Positions 13,101-28,100 of a DNA stretch of 64,000 bases are shown here, one piece after another. A program made the translations under genes and the position numbers. Every line of letters begins with the position of its first letter. The first letter of the stretch is position 1. Under the pieces are notes generated by a model that searched no databases, had not been told where the DNA came from, and saw only the letters and a list, made by a program, of their open reading frames with translations. This DNA comes from Rhyacichthys aspro (lineage: Eukaryota; Chordata; Actinopteri; Gobiiformes; Rhyacichthyidae), in the NCBI GenBank assembly GCA_036850595.1, contig CM072153.1, positions 18,990,169 through 19,054,168 of the forward strand. Reading direction: 5' to 3'.

Positions 13101-16100
13101 TTACTTTAATGACTATAATGTCTGCTCCAGTGCTGCTGTTCCAAACCATTCAGAAAGGATTGTGTTGGCTGCACTCTTTCCTGAATGGAGGAGACGTTTC
13201 ATTGACCGGAGTGAGTAAATGTGGTAAATGTGGCCTGTGATAACCGCGGAGTCAGACGAGGAAAAGTCAGCAGTCTTGTGAAGGCATTAATCGCGGCGGT
13301 CACAGCTGTCAGCTCCCATTAATAACGTTATCTACACCATCGACCTCCGCGGGACACTCGTGCACACTTTCTGCCTGGCTGCGCTGCTGCTGCTGAGACG
13401 GGCACAAGGTCAGACACCTGTGGGCCACATCTGAGCGCCGTGATGTTATCTGCGGCGCGGCCGATGGAGGACACATCTTGTAACGCTAAAATGTGGGGAT
13501 AACGTTAAATCTTTTATGTGATCATGAATTTAAAGTTGAAATTCTGTCTTGAGCCTTTGCCTTTTTATGAGATCTTTCACTTTAATCTAAGAATTAAATA
13601 TCTTAGAGACCTCAAGCATATAATTAATGGCTTCTGTTCCCAACTGAACATAAAAGGAAATTGGAAAAAGTGACCTCTGACGGCGGGTCATTTTAGCAAA
13701 CTCGGCTCAGGTGGATAATGCTGGGACTATGGGACATTTTTTTCAAGACTTATTTCGAAAATGGTTAGTAAAGTGAACCTGGAAACCCTTCTCTTCACTT
13801 TCATTTTTACTTAGAAATCCTGTTGAACCAATTTAAAACAGGGTGGGGTTTAAGTGAGACTTTATTTCTCTTTTATGTTGTCAATCATGGAACAGGGTGA
13901 GTTTTTATGTGGCCCTCAGCTTCAGTGAAAAAAAAAAAAAATATGCACAGATTTAAGATACAGGTTCAAACTACAACCTGTTCAAACCAAAAACTGTTCA
14001 TATCCAACTAAAATCTGTTCAAATCCATCTATAACCTGTATAAATCCATCCAAAACCTGTCCAAATTAATTTAAAACATGTTTGAATCCAACTCAAACCT
14101 GTTCAAATCCATCTAAAACTTGTTCAAATCTGATTAAAACTTGCTCAAATCCTACTACAATCTGTTCTAATCCAACTAAAACCTGTTCAAATCAATTTAA
14201 TAAGAATAAAATCAGAGGAGACAGTCAGCCCTTGGAAATTCTCCTCTCATCAAAAGTGGTTCTCTAATGAAATCCAACTTGAATCGATCCACAAAGACAA
14301 GACTTTATATAAAAAAAACTAAGAATCGTGTTTAACATCAACAATTGCTTCGATAATGGCACTAACATCTGAAACCAATACTACTTCTGACTCTGCAAAA
14401 GCATAAACATAATTTGCTTAGACTTGCACAGCTACTGCTTTGCTCCATTGAATTGTGCAATAAACCAAACGTAACTTCTTTTCCCAAATTACCCTCATTC
14501 TTTCTTTTACTGAAGGATGTGATGTGAAAAGTGTGACTATCTGTAAATCAGTTATACTTGTGCCTGAATGTCCTGACCCACAAAACCCTGCAAACTGACT
14601 GATCTTAACGACGCAGCTCCATATATTTTATCATTAAACTTCACTAAAATTGTTCTTTAAAGTGATCCCAGCCCAAAGGATGCTGTAAATATCAAGTGAC
14701 TCATTAAATGCAACAACTGTGACCACAATCAGTGTCCATCGTTTGTCTTCACGGCACATAAATCTGGCACTAAAACTGATTTGTGACGGTGTTTTTAGGT
14801 TAAGGTTAGTGTGTTGTACCAGTCTATTTTGGAAACTGGTAAAAAAATCAAAGAAAGAGCATTAGCGGACATGTGTGGAGGTGTGTCGTGCGACGGTCAC
14901 CTGCTTGGCGACGGCCCAGAACCTCTTTTCCAGCAAATCCAAGGTCATCTGCACCCCGATGGCTAAAAATAGAAAAGACACACACACAGATGGAGTATTG
15001 AGACAGATGCGGGACAAGATGGACTCTGCAGATGCACCGTCGAACTGTTCTTTGTGTTTGTGGAGGAACAGACGGGAAATCAATCCGACCCTGAGTTCAC
15101 CTCTGTCGTGCTGCGGTGTTAAAGGAGGGATGTAAACAGTGATGGGGCAGTGATGCTGTAAGCTCCCAGCTGAGTGTGTGTTGATACAGCCTTAAGTCAC
15201 GTTCACAGACCTATTTAGGCCACGCTCACATTGGTCTCAAAGGTGACCCATATCAGATGAAAATAATACTAGATACTGATTCATTCATTCATTTTCTGAC
15301 ACATATCCTTTTTACAGGCTGCAGCTGTTCAGATCCAACCTGTTTAAATCCATCCAAATTCATTTAAAACCTGTTCAAGTCACACTAAAACCTGTTCAAA
15401 TCCATCCAAAGCCTGCCCAGATCCATTTAAAAATTGTTCAAGTCTGACTAAAACCTGTTCAAATCATACTAAAATCTGTTCAAATCCAACTAAAACCTTT
15501 GTAAACCATCTAGAACCTGTTCAAATCCAACTAAAACCTGTACAAATTTGACTAAACATTTTCAAATCCATCTAAAACCTGTTCAAATTTGACAACAACC
15601 TGTTCAAGTCTTACTGAAACCTGTACAAATCTATTCAGATCTTGTTCAAATTCAACTAAAACCTGCACAAATCCAACTAAAACCTGTTCAAATTTGACAA
15701 CAACCTGTTTAAGTCTTACTAAAACCTGTTCAAATCCAACTAAGACCTGTACAAATACATCTAGAACCTTTTTAAATCCATCTAAAACCTTTTCAAATCC
15801 AACTACAACCAGTACAAATAACACATAAAACATAAAATATCAATTTTTCTTTATGTAGATGTATCTTTAAGCCAGTACCTATCCTTTAAAATAATATGAA
15901 TATGAACGAACAAGGGTTTTCCTGTTAAAGATCACAATAAACAGAGGACAAAACAGACTCATTCTTTCCTTTGGTTGGCTGCTGAATGTTTTATTGTTCA
16001 CTGAAGCAGAAGTCAGAGAAGGGATTTAAATAATTCAAGTCTAGCCTTTTTTAAGAACATTAATTAATTAAACTTCGGAATACTATGACCACAGTAATCA

Positions 16101-19100
16101 CATATGTCTCTCTCACTCTGTCCAATAATGAACCGATACCGTGACTTGGGATTGCCTTAAATATTAATTCATTTTTAGCCTTTATTTGATAGAGCCAGTG
16201 TAGATTGACTTGAAAAAAGAGAAAAGACAATGACCAAATGAAGACTCTCTATCAGGTAAACCACAAGCAAGAAGAGCTATGTTATTTTTTTATGATGATG
16301 CACGACCTGGGAACGCTCACCAGGTAACAAAAGGTTTGAGGCAGTTTCAACAACAGACTCTTATCATCTATTTACTTATCATTTATTTATTTTAGTGTTC
16401 TGTATTTGCTTTGAGCCTTTGTAGCCTTTAAATAAATGTCAGTACTTTATATCAGTGACAGTTCTTCATGTAGATCAGATTTAAAGCTTTCAAATTCAGT
16501 ATATTTGGTCTGACATACAGGTACTTTGTTTTGTCTTTTCTCTGACAGTAACTGGAAGAAAATTTGAAGAGTCTAATCATTTTTAGTTTGATAATAACAC
16601 TTCCCTGGTATCTGGCTCTGGACTTTTCTCTGTGATATATACTCACTGTCTTGCTTGTGCAGTCATATTTAACTCCTCATCAAAAAGTCCTCTGAATATT
16701 TAGTCATAAAAATCAAAACACATCATTTTCCTGGTGTCACACAATTGTCAGACACTTCTCTGTTGCTCCAACTTTTTTTATGATGCAGTAATAAGGCACT
16801 ACAAAAGCACTGGCCGAGCCCAGATTTAAAGGAGCAGCAGGGGTCGTTCCACTCTCAGAGACGTAATATTTGCAGCTACTTTTGTCTCCTCAGGAATGGA
16901 GACTATCGCTCTCACCGCAGCGTTCACACTCAAACACACCTCGGTGAGTGATACGAGGCGACACGCAGAGTCTCCTGTGTAACGCTGTTATTGGAAAAGA
17001 AGAAACGTTTCTGCGCATTTCTTGTTATTGAGCTTCTCTTTTATTGTTTTTTTCTTTTTTTTCCACCTGCGGATTTTCTCTGAGGCAGCAGGATGAAAAG
17101 AAAAGGAACACTGCAGTGTGTCTCTTTCAAGCCTCTCAATTCAAATAGCGTTTTATAATTTAATCCACAGGCCAAACTGAAAAAATATATGAGGGTATGT
17201 GTCTAGGTAAATCTATGCATGCTTACTGTATTATATCAGACTCATAATTTAAAATGAAGCAGAAGAATTAAAACAATGTGCTACCATAGATCTTGCCGCA
17301 ATAGATGTACCTACTTTCTTCTCCCAAATACAATTTTCTATGTTTAATTGAGACCAAAATGTCCCCAAGCTGAAAGTAACCAAGTCCTGAGCACAACAAT
17401 GCTGCAAGAACATATCCATGGGTAAAGATTTAATAAAATAGCTCTTGACTTGCAGCAAAGTCTAAGGCTGACAGTTAACTAATTGAGTAATTAGTCACAT
17501 CCAACAGAAATGTCCTTATTTGAATAGTCGCATCTGTTACTTTTAGTTATTTAGAGTTATTAATGTTGGCTGAGAGTTATAAATGACAGGCTGCATTATT
17601 CAGACTGACTCAGTGTCCATTACTGACTGCAGCTGTTTATTCAACATTGACCGTAAGTGAGAGCTGACGAACATCAAAGAGCTTAAATGAACAACAAGCT
17701 TGAGATACATTTCAGAAAAATGCATCAAATTCAGATTGAATGCAACGTTACGCCTGTTTGATGCTGAGTGTAACGTCTCTACGAGGACCTTACACTCAAT
17801 GTTCGCTTTTATTTTTCAATAATAACACAAAGTTGTCCGGAGTTGAATGTGGAAGAGGAGCTTAGGGTTCTGTTACTAAACTATTTAAAAAAGAGAGACA
17901 GACATCTTAAATTCAACCAATATAAAAAGTGTTTGTAAGGACAGATGCTGTGTCAAAGTCAAGATGATTTTACGTGACTATATGTTTCTTTAGTCACATG
18001 ACCAGCACCTACATCATAAAAAATAACTCTTTTTAGACCAAATCATTACACACTGTGACATTATTTATGACAATGCTGACTATAAAGACTTGGTTTCCCT
18101 GTTAGGAATGATTTATGTCTAATGCTAGATTGCTTTTGCCAGAAAAAGTTTCAGTCACACTCCCACTGCAACCGATGAATCGTAAAAACAAAACTCCCCA
18201 CAGTTATTTGTGAAATGGACATTTTAAATTAGGAAATGTACTTAATAAATGTTGAATGTGCAACACATTATCAGCCAATAAGAAACTTTTGAATGACATT
18301 TAAATTAATGCTGGCCAGCTTTGATTTTACAGGCTTTATTCTGTGTAAAACAGTATAATAACAATGCAACTTTATTGAATCCTTACTGTCCACTCTCAGG
18401 GGTTTATTCTTGTAGCAACACATGGCCGCCAATGGACCTTGTTGACCCTCATCTTTCACTGAACTTCACTGCATTAGTGAGGAGCAAGGAGCTTTTGAAC
18501 TGCACTCTGACTCAGGCCTGTGAAGTATCTCAAAGGGTTGAACAATTATTGCCAAGATCTCACAATAAAATGTATCTTGTAAAGTCTGGGCGTGTCATTT
18601 TACAGCATATATTCTGTGCTTGGACCTCGTACTTGTCCTAAAAGCCTCTCTCAGAGTCATAAAGGCTCATTTGGAGTAAAGTTATGAAGGTGAGGTGTGA
18701 CCAGAGCAGAGAAGTGCTGCTGTATCTGTCCAGAGAGTGTTGTGACCTCTGGGTGCACTGAAGTTGTTACGGCATGGCTTCCCTTCATTCCTCTAAAATA
18801 GCTTCTGTGCAGACTCAGTGGTCTGCGGCTTTGCTCCGCTGTTTCATTTCATTTCTCAGGTTTTTTTTCACTTTCTCCTTTGCTGTCAGCGCTGTCCTTA
18901 TCGCCGCCCTTCAGAGCTGCAGCTGCACTGTTTCTGCTGCAGTCTGCAACCGCACAGTCCGCAGCACAATACAACGCAAACAAACATAACCCGGTTTTAC
19001 TCGACAACAGACCAAAATCTGTCAAGGTTTTGGGCTCCAGGGAATGTGTCTATAGATTTCATGCATCAAAAAATAAAGATGGAAAAAACACAGAATGCAG

Positions 19101-22100
19101 TGCAGTGGCAGTCTGCACATTGTGTTTGATTTAACTTTTACTTCGTCAACATTTCTTCACTTCTTTTTATAATGCTGCTGCACTTAAGTGACTTTCTTTG
19201 ACAGAATCACAAGTGTCCATGCTCTTGGTCTCACACCTACAGGACTTAATATTATGGTCAGCCAAGACACAACTGATTTATTGTGAAGGGATAAATAATT
19301 ATTCAAATACAAACATAACTAATTTTTGGGGGCTCTTTATTTCTAACAACTCCTATAGTTTCAAAACCATGGTTTAGTCATTGTTAGTGAGATTGATGTT
19401 GTATTATTTAAAACCTCTTCTCTAGTATGTCCTTTTATATATTATGCACTAGTCTGGATTTCAACGTATAGTCTTGCTTAGTCTTGGGATTTATTTGGTC
19501 TCTGTGGACTCTGGTCTCTGTCATTGGTTTTAGGTTAATTGAAAACAGTGCTTGAATCATTAAATATGGTGTTTTGTCATAAGTAGGTAAATCTGACCCA
19601 TTTAAATGATTCTGCATAAGTCTGGGAACTCAAATCACTAATACTGTTTTAAATTTGGAAAATACTATAATCTTAAGTAAGAACAGAAAAAAACAACAGA
19701 AAAAGTGTAATGAAATGCCCTGTATTTATTCCTAGGGATTAAACTTTGAGATTAGGGAGGTTCTGCCTGTCTTCAAGTCACAATAAGTAATCTTTCTTTT
19801 TTCTGGAGCAAACCCAGATATTGACCGGTCAATAAATTACTGAACAACATTGACCTGAATATTGCAAATATTTTATAATGAAAAAATGTAAGCATGTACA
19901 ATAAAATCCCACTCGTTTATAACATCAGAAGAATGGACTGAGGACACTTTTATATTAATATAACTGTGTTGTGTGAGTGTGTCTTGTTGCCTGAGGACAT
20001 TACAGCCATTGGCCACCAACTTCCCACAAGAGTTTCCACAGTTTCTTACAACATCAGTAAATTTATGTGGACATTGTCTTGCCCCTTTGCCCTTCTGCCA
20101 TGTCACGAATGCCACTAGAATATCCAATAACACCAGAGAACGTCAATGCTATGTTAATTTTTAGATATTTCTCTCAAGTTAATGTTGTTTGTGTGGACTT
20201 TTCCAAACCTAAATTACTATAAGTGGTCGGTGTGTACAACAAAAGAAGGGAGAAGCCTGCATTGGATTAATACATTGGGCCTTGATAAAATTTTAGTTAC
20301 CTATGAGTAATTTCATACTTACAAAAAGACAAGCAAAACCAGTATTTGCTCATATACCATAAAATCTACTTTAATTTAAAACATTTGCAACATTATGAGC
20401 TATACTGCAGCCGGCCACTAGGGGGACACTGAAATGCATCGGCTTCACTTCTGGGAGCTGTCTCTCTGTCCATCTTTATAAATAAATAATCTACAGCATA
20501 CTTAATTACATCTTTTCTTTTTTTAAATGTCCTTCACTCCTTTGTGTATTACTGTAATAATTATGCACATGAGCAAGAACACACAGCTACAGTCCTTCCT
20601 CTCTCTCCTTTACAAAGTCTAAGCCTGCAGCTGCACCGCTCTGTGCTGTTACTATTTCTGTCAAACTCAGCCTTAATGCACGTTACACACACACCGACAC
20701 ACTATTAGTGGCAGCTCTGCGAGGGATGAGCGGGTTTCTCTCTCTCGCTGTCATTCGGCGAGCTGGGCGTGTTGGACACGGCGCTGAGACGATCGGAGGA
20801 AGAGGAAGGATCACAACAATGAGCCACATTTGATCTGGAATAAAAGTCCAGTGCGGCTCTGGTTTCTGCTTTTAGGATAAGTGTTTTAAATAAGAAATCA
20901 AGCTTTGTGGTTTGTAAGTTGAGACTGGTGCCTACAGTTTCAAAGATAAACAGTAATCTATTTTCTGGAGAAGAGACTGAGCAGGTCTGGATTTTGGGCG
21001 TCTTTTGCGAACACTGCAGATGAAGCAGAGGGAGCGCAGTTCCTCTCCTCTTTCTCTGTTTGGAGGCTGAAGCAGCAGAGCAGATGGTGAGCGCTGTGTG
21101 TGGTTGTAAAGACGTGTGTGCCGCTTTTAAAGTGGGTTTAAAAATGTTTGTTTTCCTTTGTTCACCTGCATGTGGAATAAATAGACAAAGCAAGCAGTGT
21201 TTCCTCTTTAACTGGACACATATTAAACTATTACTGTCATTAGAAAATGGACAAATGAAGTTGCAGACCTTCGTTATGATGACTACAAAGAAGTTACAAA
21301 ACACAGCTAATTAAGCTTCTTAAATAACCATACAGTAATGCACAACCTTTGCTGTCATTCAATGGCAAAATGATTTCCTTTCTGCCATTAAATATGTGCA
21401 GCCGTATCTACACATCAAATATGGCTTTGTTGTTACTGTTTTAAGTCAAAACGTAATTAAAATCCTTAAGTTATGGGTCGAGTTGTTATGAATTTCAGCT
21501 TTTTTCTGTAGTGCAGTTATATCTTTAAAATAATTTTCAGCATAAACAAAAAAACTAGAAGGTTTTCTGTGGCTGATGAAAAGCCAGCTGGTTGCAGACA
21601 GGGATTTACAAACAGGTGACATTCAATGGTGTTTTTAAAAACCTCAAATGTGTCTTGGCTGCACAACAATCGCTAGCAATAAGAACAAGAAACATGGCTG
21701 CCCCAAACCTTTTTTTTTTTTTTTACTGTGACGGTATTTAAGTGGCAGAAATGCTGTGTAAGATCTCCAAGGAAGTTGTTCCCCAACATTGTTTCCTGCT
21801 TCCACTTGAGAACAGTTGCTCTATGAAAAACAGTTTTTGTGTAACAATTATAAATATGCTCACCGTAGTCTGGCAAAAACATCTACAACAATCTGCTATA
21901 ACATTACGACAACAGAATGATGCTTTGCAAAAATAAAAAAGCTCTAATAATCCACCAAGGCTTTGATTCAACTAGACAACTTTATAACCTTTATAACTTT
22001 ACTGACCACCAGCTGCCAACTTATTTCTTTATCCTTTTATTCTTTACCTGTTTTCCTGCTAATATTGGAGCTGGCGCTATAGCTGAAATGAAAGGTATTG

Positions 22101-25100
22101 TGAATGTGGCAGTTTGCAGCCACTGGACCGTCTACAAAGTAAAAGCCTCGTGGGAGTGAGTTGGTGTTTTGTGTGCACATATTGTTATTATTGTGCTGCA
22201 GTGTGTGCTCTCGGCCTTTTGGACCCAATGGTCTGCTGCCTTGTTCTTTGGAGGAAAAGTGCAGCCACAGGGGGGAGAGGCTGGCTGTCAGAGGCCATTA
22301 GGCAGCTAGCGGGACGCCACGTTCGAGCCCAGAAAACCAGCCAATACACTGCAGATGAACCGGGGAACGTCACACTGGAAGGACTTAAGAGACAAAACCC
22401 AACATTAGAGACTGAAACCAAGATAATGATCCATTACGTTTACAAAAAACAGCATTTTAGACACTTTTTACAAGTAACTGTCAGCCTGACGTGACTGAGT
22501 ATATTGTTAACGTCCAAAATGACCCTTGGAGATTAAAGAACATAAATAGCCTATAGGTGTATCTCTGAAAAATCAAAAATACAAAGCAAAGCCCCATAAA
22601 CAAAAATGGCGGCATTGCTTTGAACAAAAAGTTAGTCAATAAAGTCATTTGTTTATTATGACCCACAGAGCTTACAATGACAATGTCCATAAAAAGTGAT
22701 GTGTCATGGCCGTAACAGAGACTATATTGACATGCTGCTATATCAGTATATAGTGTATACAGTTTTTGTGGCTATTAATTTTAAAACCACAAAGCTTTGA
22801 AGGAATTTCCAAAGGTTTAACTTTAACAATAAGTTTCCAAGACTCTTTTCAAGGTGATCCACTCTTTTGACTGCAAATGAATATCACAAGTTCTACAAAA
22901 AAGTAAAGAGTAGTCCCTTATCTGGTTCTCGTCAAACATCTATTCATGCAAGTTTATGTGCTACTGTTTGTCTGTGAATAAATTTGTCCGGACATTTACT
23001 AAAACGGCTTAATTTGCATAGTGAATGATGTCTTTTTTTAGGACTGCACTTCGCGTTTTAGTTCTCATGCCTCTAACTGGAGTTGTTAGCTAACGTATGA
23101 CGCACATACAGAGCTGTAAACAGCAGATGTGGGATGATGACACAACAGTATATGAGCGGTATGGCCCGTGTGGTGTTGAAGCGCTGGTTCTCTTAAACCA
23201 GTTGTTCTGACACCATCTGGACTCACCGAGAGCCGTCTGTCCCGCTCAGGGATTGAAACCACAGTTTTAATCTGCTGCTGCTGAGTCGGTGGTCTCTAAT
23301 CTGGCTGATGGTGCATTTGACAAGCTGTTTTCAGAAGATGTCTAAAGCTAAACATAAAAGTTGTGGAGCTTTTATTCACTGTGCTATGATTTTTTGATTC
23401 TTGGTCTAAAAAAATAACTAAAACTCTCGACTGTTTTTCCTTCTTAGATTATTTAATTTCTCACCTCTGTGAAGTAGTGCAGCTGGGTTTTCTTACTGAG
23501 ATGACTTTGTTTGTCAAAATGTGTATAACTTAATTCAAAATTAGCTTTAGAACATTTGGGTCAATCTAAGTTTGTCTGGTTAAGTCCATTAAAGGTAGAC
23601 ATGTCCTGGAGAATTGCTTGACATTCTCTTCTGTAATGTTCATATTGAGCTGTCTGCAGAAGCCACCTGTTGATTTTAATTTAACTCATTCTGTTTCACT
23701 CAGTTTTAAAAAAGCCATCGCATTTTGATGAAAGTAATTCATGCAAAGTCAGGTAATTTGTATCTGCCTCAAAAGCCATTAAAGACAAAGGACTGCATCT
23801 TCTGTTCCTCATTTCGGGCATTTTGTTTTTGTATCTACCTGACTATTAGCCATCAATATAATGTTTCACAAATAGTAAGCTGTATATTTTAAGTTGAAAT
23901 TATGTAGGACTAAAAGCAGTCAAACCACTAAAAGCCACCCCAGGAGAAAAATGAAAGTTGAACCCTTTTCTGCACTCAAAAAACTAAGATACGCCTCAAA
24001 TGCATCAAGCCTTTTTACATATTTTTTGTAATTACTGCCATAAAACAAAACTACTCTTTGTTGAACTACATTTGAATCCACTAATAATTCCCTCTGACAG
24101 ACAATTAAATCAATTAGACGATACTTTACAGGAAGCAAACGTTGAGTCTAGGTGTTTCTGACATACACCCGGCAGCCTCAGCCCTCTCTGCGCTGCCCTT
24201 AAAAAAAGGAGAAGCTAGTGCCACGTTTGACCAGGAGGAGTAAAAGGAGACGGATGAATGAGGAGTGAGTTAGTGGATCTTAAAGAATCAGCCGGCAGCG
24301 ACTCCAGCTCTCGATAAACACAAGATGACATACCGGCCCCGCGTTTGCTTTTGTTTTGTCTCTGAGCTGGGAGCTATATATGTGTGTGTTTAAAAGTGTA
24401 AGAAATCAAAGGTTGGCAGGGTGTTTCTAAGCCTCCACTGATGCAGGATTAATGCAAACCGAAATAATTTTTGTTACTAAACCCTCCTGGATTGATGTGA
24501 CATCGTCCATCTGTTAGCGACAGACGACGAGAGGGGTCAGGGGTCACTGTGTACGTAGATGCTAAAGGCAGGGTTCATCCTCTTAGACTCGGTGGTAGTC
24601 GATCTGATGTGACAAGCAGCTGTCAGTCACAACCTGAGACACTGAAGAATAGATATAAAACACAGCGGCTTAAAAACAATAAGCCAACACGGTTAAGTAT
24701 TAAAAAATAGGTCGCAAATCAAACTTCTCAGCCTCAAAATGATTGAATAATTCATCAGGCACATTTTAGACAGTGCCAGGAATACTGTAGTTTGGACACA
24801 GCAGCTTTTAGACTTTAAAACACAGTGAGACAACCTTCTTAAATGTTGAATGCAGTCAATCTGGAGTTTTGACACAATTCACAAACAAAGATGAAATATG
24901 AGTTATGGCAAGTCTTAGGATATTTGTCATGAAGACGTCACGGTGTAAAATGTCAAAAAGCAGCCCTTGAGACTCGTGAAGCCTAAAGACATGGTGCTGA
25001 AGTGAAAAAATAAAAAACGTATTAAACTCAGTGCTGACTGACAGCCTTGATCTCTAGAGCCAAGTTATTGTTATATGTGACAGAAATTGTAACGTGGATT

Positions 25101-28100
25101 CCTATGTTCTGTGATCACTTGCCTTTTGTTATTGAACCATGAATTTATTTAATCTACCAAATGAAATCAGTTTACTGCCTATTAATGTTGTCTTTTTAGT
25201 TTCCTGAGCATAATATTATGAGCAAATACAAAAGAGGCTGATTCTTACTTTGTGTTTATAATAGATTCATATATTTTCTGAATGTTTTAATATTTTGTAT
25301 GAATGTGTTTAATGTATTGCCGCTGGTAATTTATTGCATTTCCTTACAACTGCATGTAAAATGTATAAAAGAGATAAGCTTATGGTGTGTGGACACAAAC
25401 GAACGTCAACTCATCTGCAGTCACGCTATCCTCTCTCTATAAGTCCTGCCGTTACTCTCTGCATTGTAATTCCTGCCGTTTTGTAATGTCATTTGTGGCC
25501 TAAAGGCACTTTCCCGCCTCACGTCGTCCACAGTGGACTGACTGGCATCTTTGAGCTGACTTAACAAAGGATAGACCTGCCACAAAAGAAGGACCTTGAG
25601 GCAGATTCTTTGTGGCAGCTGTCAATGATAGAGTGACAGTGCTCTTCTGTTTCCCTGCAGCTCTATCTCCCATACGCACTTCCCTCTGCTGATTTCAGCT
25701 GTCACACATAAGAGAGGGAAAATGAGTCAATTAAAAATGAAGCACTCATCTAAATAGAGAGAAAAGGGAACAGGAAGGCAATGAATGAGGTGGAATATTA
25801 AATCTCTACCACTTAGTGATGAATGCACCCCTGATTCTAATGATTCTAGTGTCTTGGTCTGTTTGTCTTCTCTGGGAGACGAGGCAGAGATAGGCCTTTA
25901 CTGCTGTGCATTAATACGAAAATGTGAGAACTCCTGAAGAGAGCATGATGGCAGTGATGTCAAGAGTACACCAATGCAATTACAAAAACTTTTAGGCAAA
26001 GTCCTTAGCGTGTGTGGTTGGAAAAGTTAACCAAGTCTCAACAACAGGACGTCTCATTCAGTGTCTATGTAACATCTGCCACCTCCGATGGAAACAAAAG
26101 TATCTGCTTTATTGTTAAATAGTGGTAAGCCGACCCAAATAAGACATACGTTTTTGGTTTTAACAGTTGAGAAGTGGTCTTACAAACAAGCCATAATTGC
26201 TGTATTGGAATAGCATGGACGTTTCTCAACAGATCTTGGCTAAATTTGATCAAGAGTCATTGCTGCTTTGACGTTGTTGGGTGCTTCCATAACTGCAACA
26301 TCTCAATCCGACCTCAAAGCATTAACCTCACTGTAACCTATTCCAAGTCCAATAACACACACCACAAAAGGAAAACACTAGTGATTCATTAAGGACAAAA
26401 GTTTATTGCCGTAAGTAAAGCAAACCAGACACTAATGCAACAAATGTAAATGGTGGTCTCATGCTGATAAGGTATTCTGTACTCTGCTTACCACAGATGT
26501 TATCATTTTAAAGGACTGTTTTACCTGATGCAGCAGATACGGGCCTTTACAGCACCTGTCCTCCCCCACTGTGCAATGTGTGATGTATTAACCTGAAATG
26601 TCCCCTCAGAGATTAATTAAAGGTGTTTTGACTAAAATCAAAATATAAAAGCATTTGTTGTATGTGTGAAATGAGGCTGAAGCTGCACTGTTTCGTGGAT
26701 TACTGTGTGGGAGTTTAGAAGACAAAAGTTGGCATTGACTTTTCTCCGGTGTTGGTGGATGAAAATACAGCATTACTTCATTTTATCATGAAGCTCCTTG
26801 TGTGTTTTATCTAAGAGAAAAAAGGCACAGCATGAAAAGGATTGAGGATAAATGAATTGCTGTGAAAGGCTGTGAATTACGGCCCATGTCCGGCCGCAGA
26901 AGCCAATACACAGTGCATGGGCTCTGCCTTAGAATAAGCTGTTGATGGTTTTTAATCTGTACATACTCCTCTTAATCCCACATATTGAGTTGCACACTTT
27001 ACGGCAGCTGAGAGGCGGAGAAATAGGCGGAGGATTTGAGCTGAATCCCAGGATCAAAGGGATGTACGGAAACCGAGCGTGAATATTTCATCAAGAAGCT
27101 GAATGAATGTTAATGCAGAGGGACCTCAAAGAGAACAAACTATGTACAAACACAGTCAGGCGCAAAGGATTACACTTTACATGACAGAGGTGCATTAAAG
27201 ATGAAAGACAGGTCTGTAAGTAACTCAATATCAGGAAAACATCTGATAACAATGTTGAACGTAGTGTTATCGATATGACCTGCATTATATCAGTGACCCA
27301 TTCGTCAGAGTAAAAGCTGGATCGAATTCCAGGTTGTAAAGAAATATAAGGCTATGGACTTGCACTGTTTATGCCACTAATATGTCGTGTACAAGTGTGA
27401 ATGTCTGTCACATGTAAGACCTTACTATTATTGTGATTCAGTCTGTTCTATGCAGTACAATTATGGAGAACGTAAAAGTAAAAGTAAAAAGAAATGTAAA
27501 AGTATGCTGAACTACAATTTACTATATATCTGCTCAGAATATTTAGTTTAACATTGATTTTTTGGCTTTGCTTGAAAGATAAAGTGCTCTTAGGAGAAGA
27601 ACTGCTGTGCATTTAAAGTCACTCTAATGACAAAGAGCTGATGGAAAGAGGTTGGAAAGTGAGTTGAAAATGCTAATGTCCCTTTACGTCATTTCATCTT
27701 CATTTATTCTTACTTTACATAATACAAAAAACAACAATGCAGCAAGTGTGTGTCTGTCTGTATGGGAATAACATTAACAGATCTTGATTTAAGCTCAGAC
27801 TAGTGGCCACTAACAGTACTGCAACAGCATTATCACACAGACGTACCAAGTGTACCCTCTTCCAAGAAAAGAAGCCTCTACAGAACCTCCGACAAGAAAA
27901 ATGGTTGCATATTTGTTTCACGGTAAATCTCTATAACACTGCTTTATCTGTGAAATATTCTCAGCGAGGCCAGACAAGGATTGTGTCAAAGCAACTGCAG
28001 TTCTATTAGAGTAGTCTGTCGGGACAAAGCCTGTAGTGATTAGACTCTATAGTATGAATGTAGAAATACAGCCTTGATAAAACTGTCTAGTGCCTGTTCA

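Larger units (their letters stand above)
11940..14900 (-). other. cacna2d4 intron 28
   Basis: About 3 kb with a possible retroposon end (12610-12825), a GC-rich block with ATTAAT motifs (13190-13480) and minisatellite locus 2. No gene seen. Confidence 0.8.

Noticed and set aside
15552..15833. Open frames of 79-93 codons with repetitive protein
   Set aside because: Same minisatellite family, locus 3.
20705..21304. 199-codon minus-strand frame in intron 27
   Set aside because: No domain, no signal peptide consistent with function, no splice context, and composition typical of non-coding DNA.
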